Shown one piece after another: positions 46,021-55,711 of a DNA stretch of 64,000 nt; position 1 is the first letter of the stretch; each line of letters opens with the position of its first letter. A model generated the notes under the pieces. That model was given only the letters and a program-made list of their open reading frames with translations. It was not told the DNA's origin and ran no database searches. The stretch is taken from NCBI RefSeq assembly GCF_902825225.1, contig NZ_CADEAK010000002.1, forward strand, positions 124,001 to 188,000, read 5' to 3'. The stretch is from Bartonella vinsonii subsp. berkhoffii ATCC 51672. Its GTDB lineage: Bacteria > Pseudomonadota > Alphaproteobacteria > Rhizobiales > Rhizobiaceae. A program made the position numbers and the translations under genes.

Positions 46021-46299
46021 TTAAACAGAGGAAACTTCAAGCGCCAAAGCATGAACACAAGTGGCTAGCTCTTTCTGTAAGACTTGATAAATCGCGCGAT
46101 GGATTTCCACACGCGTCATGCCGACAAAAGAAGAAGAGAACATTTTCACCCGAAAATGTGTTTCCCCTTTCCCATCAAAAGCATGCTCTTTATGAGGATG
46201 CCCCTCATGAAGGTGGCTTTCGTTAATCACCTCAAGTTTTTGTGGATGGAAAGCGTCTTGGAGCTTCATCTTTATTGTTGTTTGAATCGGGGTCGACAT
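46021..46299 (-). CDS. BolA-family protein
   Basis: A 92-aa BolA-type protein: TIKMKLQDAFHPQKLEVINE, HLHEGHPHKEHAFDGKGETHFRV with conserved histidines, and a helix HRAIYQVLQKELATCVHALA with the invariant C-terminal HAL. BolA proteins partner monothiol glutaredoxins in iron-sulfur trafficking and stress response. Converges on xerC with a 13-base gap. Divergent from the J-domain gene, an arrangement often seen in Rhizobiales. Confidence 0.93.
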   Translation of the reverse strand: MSTPIQTTIKMKLQDAFHPQKLEVINESHLHEGHPHKEHAFDGKGETHFRVKMFSSSFVGMTRVEIHRAIYQVLQKELATCVHALALEVSSV

Positions 46300-46429
46300 T
46301 TTTGTTCCTTCACAAAATGAATGCAGAAAAAAGCTTTTTCCATGAATAACATGGACAAAGAGAGTGTGAAAACAAATTTTTAAAAGTCAATTCTTGTCAA
46401 ATCAATCGATTTTGCATAAACCTAAAAAC

Positions 46430-47050
46430 ATGGTAACAACATCTAAATTATTCGACTCAATTCGAATCAGCTCTCAAAAAAAGGGGAAAGCTGAATCACA
46501 AGCCCAACAATGTCAATGGGAAGGCTGTGAAAAAGCTGGCACCTATAAAGCACCTGCAGGTCGAAATCACGAAGGTCAATATCTCTATTTTTGTATTGAG
46601 CATGTGCGTGCTTATAATAAAAATTTTAATTACTTTTCTGGTCTTAGTGATAAAGATATTGCCAAGTTTCAAAAGGATGCGCTCACGGGACATCGTCCAA
46701 CATGGCCTACTGATTTTAGCAATGGCACATCAAAAAAAACAGCCGCACATTACGCACAAATTCGCTCTGGAACAGCGGCTTACCAAAACCGTATGCGCGA
46801 TCCATTCATGCTCTTTACCCAACGTCACGCAACCAGAAATTCCTCACGGAAATTAAAACCTTTAGAAGCTAAAGCGTTTGATACATTGGGATTACCAGCA
46901 AACGCTTCTTCTGAAAATATCAAAGCAAAATATAAAGAGCTGGTAAAAAAACACCATCCTGATTCCAATGGTGGCAACCGTTCTTCAGAAGAGCGCTTTC
47001 GCGATGTTTTGCACGCTTATAATTTGCTTAAAAGATCTGGTTTGTGCTAA
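46430..47050 (+). CDS. J-domain (DnaJ-like) protein
   Basis: A 206-aa protein. The N-terminal half begins KLFDSIRI and carries a conserved Cys/His-containing region (CQWEGCEKAGTYKAP and LYFCIEHVRAYNKNFNYFSG). The C-terminal J domain (about residues 148-206) reads AFDTLGLPANASSENIKAKY then the HPDSNGG motif, where HPD stimulates Hsp70 ATPase. The start ATG 46430 fits homologues beginning KLFDSIR; an upstream in-frame TTG at 46394 is less likely. Confidence 0.88.
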   Translation: MVTTSKLFDSIRISSQKKGKAESQAQQCQWEGCEKAGTYKAPAGRNHEGQYLYFCIEHVRAYNKNFNYFSGLSDKDIAKFQKDALTGHRPTWPTDFSNGTSKKTAAHYAQIRSGTAAYQNRMRDPFMLFTQRHATRNSSRKLKPLEAKAFDTLGLPANASSENIKAKYKELVKKHHPDSNGGNRSSEERFRDVLHAYNLLKRSGLC

Positions 47051-47625
47051 AAAAAACACGTGCTTTTATAAACCTGTTTTCCTTCAAATCATCATTGTTT
47101 TCACAAAAATATATAAGATATTGGTTTATAATGGTATTTCATAGTTTTGCATGTTGAATGAAAATCCTGAATATGGTTAAAATTCTCTCATTTCAAACCT
47201 GTTTTATGTTGAATCAAGCAAAACCATTCCCTTGCAGATCACAAGCGGAGCTAGTGTGTAGGTAAAAATCGTTTAAGAAAAAAGTAAAAATACCTCTTAT
47301 GAATCGTCTAAATGCAAGGGCTCTCACAAAATTTAAGGGCTAGAAAATAGAATGAGGGTAGCAGCTTGCATGCCTCATAAGCTTAAAAATGGTGGTACTC
47401 CATAGATTTACCGGTATACCATCCACGTGCGGTGCCGCGAAATGAGCTTGAGAACGTTGAGAGATATTTCTTTAAAACAAACACGTGAATACGAAAGAAC
47501 ATCTGGTAAAAGATTCTTTTATATCCAAGACTCCCATGGATAGAGCATTGCATAAGTGCTCTAACTCTTGTATCGTTATTTTAAAGAGTGAAAACAAAGA
47601 GCGTCCTTTCCCTTCCAGAAAAAGA
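47051..47625. other. Intergenic region before cobS, with dispersed repeat
   Basis: About 570 bases. It is dominated by the first copy of the dispersed repeat (47166-47489). The open frame continuing upstream of cobS from GTG 47485 begins in the end of that repeat and has no family resemblance, so I do not include it in cobS. Confidence 0.5.
47166..47489. repeat. Dispersed intergenic repeat, copy 1
   Basis: About 324 bases similar to 53151-53490 in the same orientation. Shared blocks include CCTGAATAT at the left end, GATCACAAGC/CATCACAAGC in the middle, and TTGAGA.ATATTTCTTTAAAA near the right end. The right end has arms ATCCACGTG (47421) and CACGTGAAT (47481) that can pair with one mismatch. 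Diverged and not coding. Confidence 0.7.
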
Positions 47626-48612
47626 ATGACAAAAACAAAGCTTACAGTCGAAAATGTGCCCGATATCACACTTTGTGCGCGTGATTTGTTTCATATTGAA
47701 ACAGATATGAAGGTTCCTGCTTTTAGCACAAGAAGCCCCCACGTTCCCGATAGAGATCCCGATTATCTTTTTGATCAACAAACAACTTTAGCAATTTTAG
47801 CAGGCTTTGCCTTTAACCGCCGTGTCATGGTTTCTGGTTATCATGGTACAGGGAAATCAACGCATATTGAGCAAGTTGCTGCACGTCTCAACTGGCCTTG
47901 TATAAGAATTAATCTCGACAGTCATGTCAGCCGTATTGATCTGGTAGGAAAAGATGCCATTGTTTTAAAAGACGGCTTACAAATCACGGAATTTAAAGAA
48001 GGCATATTGCCATGGGCTTATCAAAACAATATTGCTCTTGTTTTCGATGAATATGATGCTGGTCGTCCCGATGTTATGTTTGTCATCCAACGGGTCCTTG
48101 AAGCTTGTGGGCGACTAAGCTTGCTTGACCAAAGCCGTGTCATCACGCCTCATCCCGCATTTCGTCTTTTTGCGACGGCAAATACCATTGGTCTTGGTGA
48201 CACAACAGGCCTCTATCACGGTACACAACAAATTAATCAAGCCCAAATGGACCGCTGGTCTATTGTGACGATACTTAATTATTTACCCCATGATAAAGAG
48301 GTTGACATTGTTTGTTCAAAAGTCAAATGTTTTCAAACAACAGAGGGAAAAAAGACAATTTCACAAATGGTTCACGTTGCTGATATGGTACGGCAATCTT
48401 TTATAAATGGAGATCTTTCAGCCGTCATGAGTCCACGTACAGTCATCACTTGGGCAGAAAATGCTGTCATTTTTCAAAATGTGGGCTTTGCCTTTCGGTT
48501 AACCTTTCTCAATAAATGTGATGAACTCGAACGTGCTACTGTTGCAGAATTTTATCAACGTGCCTTTGGAGAAGAGCTTCCTGAATCACTCATTCATGGT
48601 GTTTTGCCTTAA
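47626..48612 (+). CDS. cobS: CobS-type AAA+ ATPase
   Basis: A 328-aa AAA+ protein matching CobS of the aerobic cobaltochelatase: [20 protein letters not shown], Walker [21 protein letters not shown] near residues 72-91, [15 protein letters not shown], Walker [20 protein letters not shown] near 142-160 and [20 protein letters not shown]. The start at 47626 matches the usual CobS beginning and length. CobS with CobT forms the motor for metal insertion by CobN. No CobN or other cobalamin gene is in the window. Six bases separate it from cobT. Confidence 0.9.
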   Translation: MTKTKLTVENVPDITLCARDLFHIETDMKVPAFSTRSPHVPDRDPDYLFDQQTTLAILAGFAFNRRVMVSGYHGTGKSTHIEQVAARLNWPCIRINLDSHVSRIDLVGKDAIVLKDGLQITEFKEGILPWAYQNNIALVFDEYDAGRPDVMFVIQRVLEACGRLSLLDQSRVITPHPAFRLFATANTIGLGDTTGLYHGTQQINQAQMDRWSIVTILNYLPHDKEVDIVCSKVKCFQTTEGKKTISQMVHVADMVRQSFINGDLSAVMSPRTVITWAENAVIFQNVGFAFRLTFLNKCDELERATVAEFYQRAFGEELPESLIHGVLP

Positions 48613-48617
48613 GGAAT

Positions 48618-50525
48618 ATGTCAATCATGACGACCGAAGCTGGCAACAATAGCAAAAATCTCGTAAATGATTCTCCCAACAATACTTTTAATACCACCGC
48701 TTTTAAAAAAGCACTTTCCAGCTGTATGCGTGCCATTGCTGCTACACCCAACCTTGAAGTTTCCTTCAGTCATAACAGACCATCTTTAAGCAAAAATGAT
48801 GCGCGTTTACCGGAATTACCCCAACAAGCAACTAGCAAAGATATAACGATTACCCGCGGTTTAGGTGATTCCATGGCTCTGCGCACAGCATGGCATGATA
48901 ATCGCATTCACGCACAATTTGCTCCACAAGAATCAGAAGCACGTGCTGTCTTTGATGCTCTGGAACAAACACGTGTTGAAGCAATCGGCACTTTAGCCAT
49001 GGAAGGAATTGCACAAAATCTTGATGGAATGCTTGCTGATAAATATCAAAGAGCCCATTATCAAAAGATCAGTAGCCAAAGTGAAGCTCCCATCCAAGAA
49101 GCCATTGCACTTTTATTGCGCGAAAAAATAACAAAACGCCCTCCCCCCAAAGAATCTGGACCTGTCTTAGAGTTATGGCGTCAAGAAATCGAACAAAAAG
49201 CCGCAGCAGAACTGAACGAATTGACACATCATATTCACAACCAACATGCTTTTGCACGCATTGTTCGTCAAATGCTTTTTGCCTTAAAAATGTCAGTCCA
49301 ACGAGAAGAAACGTCCGACAACGAAAAAAATAAAATAGTAAAAAACGAGGGTGAACTTCAAAATCAATCAGAAGAAGAAAGTAATAACGAAAAAAAAACA
49401 CAAAGTGACGAACAAACAACAACAGAACATGAAAGCAATGCGCAAGACGAAAGAAAAACGCAAACAACACAATCAAATGACAATGATAAAACTGACGAAG
49501 AACAAGACCTAAGTCCTTGGCAAGAAAAATCGAGCCGATCTAAACGCCTTTTCGCCATTTCAGAACAAATGGAAAAGCTCAACGATTATAAAGTTTTTAC
49601 CCGACAGTTTGATGAAGTTTTGGAAGCGACAGATTTTTGTTCTGAAAGTGAACTGGATCACCTACGCCATTATCTTGATAAGCAAATCAATCATCTTCAA
49701 AACATTGTTGGACACTTAGCAAATCGCTTACAGCGCCGCCTTATGGCGCAACAAAACCGCAATTGGAATTTTGACCTTGAGGAAGGATATCTTGATACAG
49801 CGCGACTCCCCCGCCTTATCATTGATCCCACGCAACCACTTTCTTTCAAAATGGAAAGCAACACAAAATTCCGTGACACAGTTGTTTCACTCCTGATTGA
49901 CAATTCGGGATCAATGCGTGGCCGACCAATTACTGTTGCAGCAAGTTGTGCAGATATTCTAGCACAAACTCTTGAACGTTGTGGTGTCAAAGTTGAAATT
50001 TTAGGCTTTACAACAAAAACTTGGAAAGGTGGGAAATCACGCGAACATTGGCTTAGCCAAAACAAACCCCATAATCCAGGACGCCTCAATGATTTGTGTC
50101 ATATCATCTATAAAAGTGCAGATACCCCATGGCGCCGTGCACGGCGCAATTTAGGTTTAATGATGCAAGAAGGGTTGCTGAAAGAAAATATTGATGGTGA
50201 AGCGTTGATTTGGGCGCATCAACGGCTTTTATCACAACGTGAACAACGCCGCATTCTCATGGTCATTTCTGATGGAGCCCCTGTTGATGATTCAACACTA
50301 TCCGTGAATTCTAGCAATTATCTGGAAAAACATTTACGCGCGGTGATTCGAGAAATCCAGACCCATTCTCCTATAGAACTCATTGCCATTGGCATTGGTC
50401 ATGATGTCACACGCTATTATCAACGCGCTGTCACAATTATGAACGCCGAAGAGCTTGGCAATGCTATAACAAAACAATTAGAAACGCTTTTTAGCAATAA
50501 AAAATCTTCTAAACGAAGAACATGA
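48618..50525 (+). CDS. cobT: CobT-type VWA protein
   Basis: A 635-aa partner of CobS. The N-terminal region (about residues 1-225) has [20 protein letters not shown] and [18 protein letters not shown] highly acidic Gln/Asn/Glu-rich linker spans about 230-300. The C-terminal VWA domain has the MIDAS motif [20 protein letters not shown] near 425-444 and [15 protein letters not shown] near 553. Full length. Function in a genome without a visible cobalamin pathway is uncertain. Confidence 0.9.
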   Translation: MSIMTTEAGNNSKNLVNDSPNNTFNTTAFKKALSSCMRAIAATPNLEVSFSHNRPSLSKNDARLPELPQQATSKDITITRGLGDSMALRTAWHDNRIHAQFAPQESEARAVFDALEQTRVEAIGTLAMEGIAQNLDGMLADKYQRAHYQKISSQSEAPIQEAIALLLREKITKRPPPKESGPVLELWRQEIEQKAAAELNELTHHIHNQHAFARIVRQMLFALKMSVQREETSDNEKNKIVKNEGELQNQSEEESNNEKKTQSDEQTTTEHESNAQDERKTQTTQSNDNDKTDEEQDLSPWQEKSSRSKRLFAISEQMEKLNDYKVFTRQFDEVLEATDFCSESELDHLRHYLDKQINHLQNIVGHLANRLQRRLMAQQNRNWNFDLEEGYLDTARLPRLIIDPTQPLSFKMESNTKFRDTVVSLLIDNSGSMRGRPITVAASCADILAQTLERCGVKVEILGFTTKTWKGGKSREHWLSQNKPHNPGRLNDLCHIIYKSADTPWRRARRNLGLMMQEGLLKENIDGEALIWAHQRLLSQREQRRILMVISDGAPVDDSTLSVNSSNYLEKHLRAVIREIQTHSPIELIAIGIGHDVTRYYQRAVTIMNAEELGNAITKQLETLFSNKKSSKRRT

Positions 50526-50611
50526 GATCATATGTAGACATGAAGACAGCTATCGAAAATACCTCCAAGCATAACCCTAAAATGCTACTTTCATAAAAGA
50601 CACAACACGCA

Positions 50612-50639
50612 ATCTTTTTATCTGCAAAAATAAAAAGAT
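50612..50639. terminator. Bidirectional hairpin between cobT and the transporter gene
   Basis: ATCTTTTTAT (50612-50621) and ATAAAAAGAT (50630-50639) are exact reverse complements around an eight-base loop, between two convergent genes. The stem is A/T-rich, so it is weaker than a classic terminator but usable from both sides. Confidence 0.5.
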
Positions 50640-50647
50640 AACGTTTC

Positions 50648-51334
50648 TTATTTGCTCCCAACAAAGGAGGATTTATCTTTTGCATGACTTTTATAAAGAG
50701 GACGTCTGATAGTTTTAAGAATTGTTCCATAAGGGACAAGCATCAAAAAACTCATAATAACTTTTATAGAAAAATCACCAAAAGCAAGCGAGAGCCAAAC
50801 TGGAATCTCAAGCCCGAAGAAAAACACACTTCCAAAGAGCGAACTATTCGCATAACCTGTCATCTGATCGATAAAAGTAAAAAGGTCACAAAAAGCAAGA
50901 GAAAAGAATAAAATTGTATCCAGAGCTGAACCAACCAATGCTGCTGCTAAAGGTGCTTTCCACCATGCTTTACGCCGCAAAGGAGTAAAAACAACAATAT
51001 CGAGAAGTTGTCCAAATAAGAATGCTAAGCTAGAAGCAATTGCAAGCCGCGGTGTTGCCAAAATCCAAGAAACAAAAACACCAGAACAAAAACCAGCATA
51101 AACCACACGCCGCGCTGCTGCTGGACCATAAAAACGATTGGTTAAATCATTGATCAAAAAAGCAATCGGATAAGTAAAAGCACCGTAGGTCAATAATTCA
51201 TTCAAATCAAACCAATAGACAGGATACTGAACCAAAATATTAGAAGCAGCTACCGTAAAGCACATGGCAAAAATAGAGAAAGCAATAAAGTTTCTCTCTT
51301 GCTTTGGAAATAAAAGACTGGGCGCTGAAGACAT
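50648..51334 (-). CDS. VUT-family queuosine precursor transporter
   Basis: A 228-aa polytopic protein of the vitamin-uptake-like (YhhQ) family: LVQYPVYWFDLNELLTYGAF, TYPIAFLINDLTNRFYGPAA near residues 54-73, and ILATPRLAIASSLAFLFGQL. About six membrane segments. Members import queuine or preQ precursors for tRNA modification. A conserved LTYG..TYPI.FL..DL pattern is the family signature. Substrate choice is inferred. Converges on cobT. Confidence 0.87.
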   Translation of the reverse strand: MSSAPSLLFPKQERNFIAFSIFAMCFTVAASNILVQYPVYWFDLNELLTYGAFTYPIAFLINDLTNRFYGPAAARRVVYAGFCSGVFVSWILATPRLAIASSLAFLFGQLLDIVVFTPLRRKAWWKAPLAAALVGSALDTILFFSLAFCDLFTFIDQMTGYANSSLFGSVFFFGLEIPVWLSLAFGDFSIKVIMSFLMLVPYGTILKTIRRPLYKSHAKDKSSFVGSK

Positions 51335-51455
51335 TTTTTTAACCTGGGATATGGAACCAATAAAATACAGCGATCAAATAAGTAAAAATCCAAAAAAACA
51401 ACGCACCCTCAGCATAAGGAAGTGTTGATCTCACTCTGTCGATAAACAAAGAGAA

Positions 51456-51761
51456 TTAGGCAGTTTGCTCAGCTGCATATTCAGCTTTTTTCTTAACAAT
51501 TTGGCGTTTTAACAAACGCGCACGTTGCGACAATTCCTTATCATCGGCTTTGATCAAAAAGCTATCAAGGCCACCGCGATGCTCAACAGAACGCAAAGCA
51601 CTTGCCGAAACGCGCAAGCGATAACTTTGCTGTAACACTTCAGAAATCAGCGTCACATTACAAAGATTTGGTAAAAAACGACGACGGGTTTTATTGTTCG
51701 CATGGCTCACATTATTACCATAAAGAACAGTTTTCCCTGTCAATTCGCAAGCACGAGACAT
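51456..51761 (-). CDS. rpmB: 50S ribosomal protein L28
   Basis: A 101-aa protein: [60 protein letters not shown]. This is the long alphaproteobacterial L28 with a basic tail. ATG 51761 matches the family start; an in-frame ATG three codons upstream would add MKF. Monocistronic. Confidence 0.96.
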   Translation of the reverse strand: MSRACELTGKTVLYGNNVSHANNKTRRRFLPNLCNVTLISEVLQQSYRLRVSASALRSVEHRGGLDSFLIKADDKELSQRARLLKRQIVKKKAEYAAEQTA

Positions 51762-52033
51762 AAACTTCACCCTTAAACTCTAAGAAACTCTTAAATCTCA
51801 ATAGCCGAAAAACAGAATAAACGCAAAAAGCGCATAACACTCCCTTAAACAGCATTATTGAGAAGTTGTGTTTTAATAGGGTTTCGATAACAAAAGGTCA
51901 AGTCTTTTATAAAGCCTTTTGCATCTCCTATTTGCTAATTTTGCATAATTTCCCATGAAAGATATAGAAAATATTTTTTTTAACGCGCAACCGTGCTAAA
52001 AGAATATGAGTATTCTAAAAGGAAGCGTTAATC

Positions 52034-52819
52034 ATGAGCAAAACCGTCCCCTCCATGACAGAGCTTCAACAAAAACACATCCGTTTATCTTCACTTTTGT
52101 TTGGTATTTTATGTACGTGTTTTTTTCTTCTCTTTAGTGCACTGGGTGTATGGCAAATACAACGCTTAAACTGGAAAACCAATCTTATTACCAGTGTTCA
52201 TCAGCGTGTTCATTTGCCTCCCATAAAAGCACCACCGCAAAATCAATGGAAGCACGTTACTTTTGAGAAAGATGAATACCGTCCGGTCATCATTACAGGA
52301 AAATTTTTGACAGATAAAAATATTTTTGTCACTGCTGTCGCTCAAGATACCACGGGCTATTGGGTTTTAACCCCTCTACAAACAGCCGACAACACACTGA
52401 CCTTTGTAAATCGTGGTTTTATCCCCATGGATGCACGCCACGACTTTCAAAATGCAGAGCAATCACACACAGATGCCTCTCCTCAACAATATTCTGCGAA
52501 AAACACCGAACAAACCACGGTTATAGGTTTGTTACGCATGAGCGAAAAAAATGGATTCTTTCCACGCAAAAATAATCCGGATACCAATTTGTGGTATACA
52601 CGCGATCTTCCTGCTATGGCACAAAGACTTGGTTTATCCAGCGTTGCCCCTTATTTTATTGACGCCGGAAAAAAAACAGCTCCGCAAAAAAACTTACCCA
52701 TTGCTGGCTTAACTATTGTACACTTTCGAAATAATCACCTTGTCTATGCCCTTACGTGGTTTACCTTAGCTGCTGGTGTTCTAGGGGGCTCTCTTTTCCT
52801 GCTACGACAAAAAAGTTAA
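52034..52819 (+). CDS. SURF1-family cytochrome oxidase assembly protein
   Basis: A 261-aa protein with membrane segments at both ends (LLFGILCTCFFLLFSALGVW near residues 19-38 and ALTWFTLAAGVLGGSLFLL near 237-255). The periplasmic domain has the SURF1 motifs GVWQIQRLNWK, YRPVIITGKFL, GYWVLTPLQ and FVNRGFIP. SURF1 aids heme a insertion into cytochrome c oxidase. The other oxidase genes, often its neighbours, are not in the window. Confidence 0.9.
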   Translation: MSKTVPSMTELQQKHIRLSSLLFGILCTCFFLLFSALGVWQIQRLNWKTNLITSVHQRVHLPPIKAPPQNQWKHVTFEKDEYRPVIITGKFLTDKNIFVTAVAQDTTGYWVLTPLQTADNTLTFVNRGFIPMDARHDFQNAEQSHTDASPQQYSAKNTEQTTVIGLLRMSEKNGFFPRKNNPDTNLWYTRDLPAMAQRLGLSSVAPYFIDAGKKTAPQKNLPIAGLTIVHFRNNHLVYALTWFTLAAGVLGGSLFLLRQKS

Positions 52820-53150
52820 AAAGGATACAAAACAAAATCCCCACCTCATGAAACATATGTAGTTAAATGACTTTTCGATACATACACATCTTTTTCTAAA
52901 AGCAACACCCTACCATTGATTTTCGAGTGAGTGCTTTTATAGGAAGCAAATAAACAGGTTGATAAGCACTCCTGATATTCAGTCTTCAAAAAAGCATACG
53001 TTTCATACCAGAGCATATCTTCACTCTATTTGTTGAGAATTTCACACACCCCTGTGCTTTTTTTCTCAAAAAAAGCGCGTGGTAGAAATTATTGTCAACG
53101 CATTAATTTATTTTTAAAGATAAATCATCGTTTTCAACTTCTATCATAAC

Positions 53151-53490
53151 CCTGAATATTGTAAGATTTTCTCCTCTCAAATCCTCTCATATTGAGTCAA
53201 GGTAAATCACTTGCTTACACATCACAAGCAAAGCTAGCATCAAATAAAAAAACGTTTGAGATAAGGAGTAAAATGTCTCCTCTGAACAGCCTGAATCCCG
53301 CCTTAATTCAAGAACTATCGCAATATTGGGAGCTGAAAAATAGAATATAGAATGATGACACCAGCTTGCACACATCATAAGCGTAAAGATGGTAGCACCC
53401 GATAGCTTCACGGTTATACCATTCACGGGCTTTTCGTGAAATGAACTTGAAAACATTGAGAAATATTTCTTTAAAAAAAAGCCCGTGAAT
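53151..53490. repeat. Dispersed intergenic repeat, copy 2
   Basis: About 340 bases matching 47166-47489 in the same orientation. The right end holds a perfect 14-bp inverted repeat: ATTCACGGGCTTTT (53421-53434) and AAAAGCCCGTGAAT (53477-53490) around 42 bases. The reverse strand has an 89-aa frame in this copy, which is not maintained in copy 1, so I treat it as non-coding. Confidence 0.7.
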
Positions 53491-53505
53491 TTTAAACAGA
53501 CAAAT

Positions 53506-53530
53506 GCCCCTCTTACAGGTGCTTTTTTTT
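53506..53530 (+). terminator. Terminator-like hairpin beside repeat copy 2
   Basis: GCCCCT (53506-53511) and AGGTGC (53517-53522) pair with one mismatch around CTTAC, followed directly by eight T. It could end a transcript that includes the repeat. Confidence 0.4.
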
Positions 53531-53632
53531 AATATACTCAAAATGAAGAAAAAATACCCAACTAAAAACTCTCCCCCTCCTCTCACAAAGTAGCCTCTTA
53601 AATGCTCTCACAAAAAATTGAGAAAGCAAATT

Positions 53633-53785
53633 TTAAAAAGACTTACGTGAATAATACCGCGCAATCGAATTAATATTGCCACGGTAAATGCCAAGATCAT
53701 TAAGCTCATCTGTTGAAAGATGGCTCAACGCACTAACTGTCCGCCGGTAACGGCGCCAATTACTGTAAGAACGTAGAATACTCAT
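53633..53785 (-). CDS. DUF1127 small protein
   Basis: A 50-aa basic protein: MSILRSYSNWRRYRRTVSAL then SHLSTDELNDLGIYRGNINS and IARYYSRKSF. The pattern of an Arg-rich helix followed by LS-x-x-x-L-x-DLG-I-x-R is that of the DUF1127 (YjiS-like) domain, common in alphaproteobacteria, where several members act in RNA turnover or phosphate and stress responses. Isolated gene downstream of purH on the same strand. Confidence 0.85.
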   Translation of the reverse strand: MSILRSYSNWRRYRRTVSALSHLSTDELNDLGIYRGNINSIARYYSRKSF

Positions 53786-53930
53786 AATTATTACTCAACC
53801 TTTAATACAATTTCCCCTAAGAGATAAGGTAAAGCAAATTACAAAAAAGAGTCGTGCTATAACCTCATAACAGATATGCACTTAACACATAAGAAACTTC
53901 TCTCATTCAAAAGAAGCAAAATCGCAAACA

Positions 53931-55547
53931 TTAATGGCGAAAATGCCGCACACCTGTAAAAACCATGGCTAAACCATGTGCATCAGCTGCTGCAATGACT
54001 TCTTCATCACGCATTGAACCACCCGGTTGAATCACTGCTGTTGCACCAGCTTCAACAGCTACCAAGAGACCATCTGCAAAAGGAAAAAATGCATCTGATG
54101 CAACCACAGACCCTTTTGCCGGAGATTCTGTTAAGCCTGCTCTTTGAGCGCTTTCTTCAGCTTTACGCGCAGCAATTTTCGCAGAATCAACACGGCTCAT
54201 TTGGCCAGCACCAATCCCAACAGTTGCGCTATTTTTTGCATAAACAATAGCATTTGACTTCACGTGCTTCACCACCCGAAAAGCAAATTGAAGATCACGC
54301 ATTTCCTCTGGAGTTGGTGCTCGCTCTGTCACCACTTGCAGTTTGAGATCATCAACCACCATATTATCACGCGACTGCACTAACATACCACCAGAAAGCG
54401 TTTTAGCAATGAAACCTTCGCAACGTGGATCAGGCACACCCCCTGTTACCAACAAACGGAGATTTTTCTTCCTAGCAATAATTTCACGTGCCGCCATTGT
54501 TGCATCAGGAGCAATAATCACTTCCGTGAAAATTTTGACAATCTCTTCTGCACATTCTTCATCAAGGGTTTGATTTAACGCAACAATTCCACCAAAAGCC
54601 GAAAAACTATCACACAGAAGAGCTTTCAAATAAGCCTCTTTCAAACTTTGCCCTTCTGCAACACCACAAGGATTTGCATGTTTAATAAGAGCAACAGCAG
54701 CAGTTTTTTGAGGATCAAATTCTGCGACAAGTTCAAATGCCGCATCCGTATCATTCATATTGTTATAAGAGAGTTCTTTGCCTTGCAAAAGTTTGGCTGT
54801 TGCAACGCCAAAACGTTTTTCTCTATTACGATAAAATGCTGCTCGTTGATGCGGATTTTCCCCATAACGCATAACGCTTTTAAGATGACCCGAAAAACTT
54901 TGCCACGATGGCACTTCAACCTTTAACTCCTGTGCAAACCACGCCGCTATCGCTGCGTCATAAGCAGCTGTATGTGCATAAGCGCGCATTGCTAATTGAC
55001 GTCGCATAAACAAACTTAAACAGCCATCATGCTTCTTTAATTCCGCAAGAACCAAATCATAATCACGCACTGCTGTAACAACACCCGTATAAGCATGATT
55101 TTTTGCCGCAGCGCGAATCATTGCCGGTCCACCAATATCAACATTTTCCAGTATTGTTTGTCCATCGGCTCCAGATTGAGAAATCTCTTCAAAAGGATAA
55201 AGATTAACCACCAGAAGATCGATTCCATGGATAGCATGCTTTTCCATAGCAGCAGCATGACTAGGATCTTGTCTTACACCTAAGAGAGCTCCATGAATTA
55301 AAGGATGGAGTGTTTTAACACGCCCATCCATTATTTCCGGAAATCCAGTCACTTCAGCAACATCTTTGACAGCTAAGCCACCATCCATTAAGGTTTTCGC
55401 TGTTCCTCCTGTTGAAATCAATTCAACGCCATAAGCATGAAGTGCTTGTGCAAATGGAACCAAACCCGTTTTGTCCGATACGGAAAGAAGAGCACGACGA
55501 ACCCGATGAAAATCAGGTATGGGAAAATTTTTTGCAACAATACCCAT
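53931..55547 (-). CDS. purH: Bifunctional AICAR formyltransferase / IMP cyclohydrolase
   Basis: A 538-aa enzyme performing the last two steps of IMP synthesis. The N-terminal cyclohydrolase (about residues 1-200) has [49 protein letters not shown]. The C-terminal transferase has [30 protein letters not shown] and [11 protein letters not shown], and ends with [22 protein letters not shown] 55547 has AGGA about eight bases upstream; the frame opens further but without a site. Confidence 0.97.
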   Translation of the reverse strand: MGIVAKNFPIPDFHRVRRALLSVSDKTGLVPFAQALHAYGVELISTGGTAKTLMDGGLAVKDVAEVTGFPEIMDGRVKTLHPLIHGALLGVRQDPSHAAAMEKHAIHGIDLLVVNLYPFEEISQSGADGQTILENVDIGGPAMIRAAAKNHAYTGVVTAVRDYDLVLAELKKHDGCLSLFMRRQLAMRAYAHTAAYDAAIAAWFAQELKVEVPSWQSFSGHLKSVMRYGENPHQRAAFYRNREKRFGVATAKLLQGKELSYNNMNDTDAAFELVAEFDPQKTAAVALIKHANPCGVAEGQSLKEAYLKALLCDSFSAFGGIVALNQTLDEECAEEIVKIFTEVIIAPDATMAAREIIARKKNLRLLVTGGVPDPRCEGFIAKTLSGGMLVQSRDNMVVDDLKLQVVTERAPTPEEMRDLQFAFRVVKHVKSNAIVYAKNSATVGIGAGQMSRVDSAKIAARKAEESAQRAGLTESPAKGSVVASDAFFPFADGLLVAVEAGATAVIQPGGSMRDEEVIAAADAHGLAMVFTGVRHFRH

Positions 55548-55711
55548 AAGAGGAATCCTAAAAATAAAAACGGTGATCATTCGAGAAAAACGCGCTTAAG
55601 TCATATAGCACATGCCTTTATCAAAATACACTAAAAGAAAAGAATATCTTTTTTAACGCACAAAGAATGACTTTATTTTTATTCGTGTAAAGAATCGCAT
55701 CATTGTTTTCA

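Larger units (their letters stand above)
52820..53632. other. Intergenic region with dispersed repeat copy 2
   Basis: About 810 bases between SURF1 and the DUF1127 gene. The right half is the repeat at 53151-53490 and a terminator-like hairpin at 53506-53530. The left half shows no gene. Confidence 0.5.

Noticed and set aside
47485-47625. N-terminal extension of CobS from GTG 47485
   Set aside because: It begins in the end of a dispersed repeat and has no CobS resemblance; ATG 47626 gives the family length and start.
49069-49476. Reverse reading frame rich in Phe and Leu inside cobT
   Set aside because: It is complementary to the acidic Glu/Asn/Gln-rich linker of CobT, which produces hydrophobic-looking antisense sequence.
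53187-53456. 89-aa reverse frame in repeat copy 2
   Set aside because: The matching region of copy 1 has stops and frame changes, so it does not look maintained as protein.
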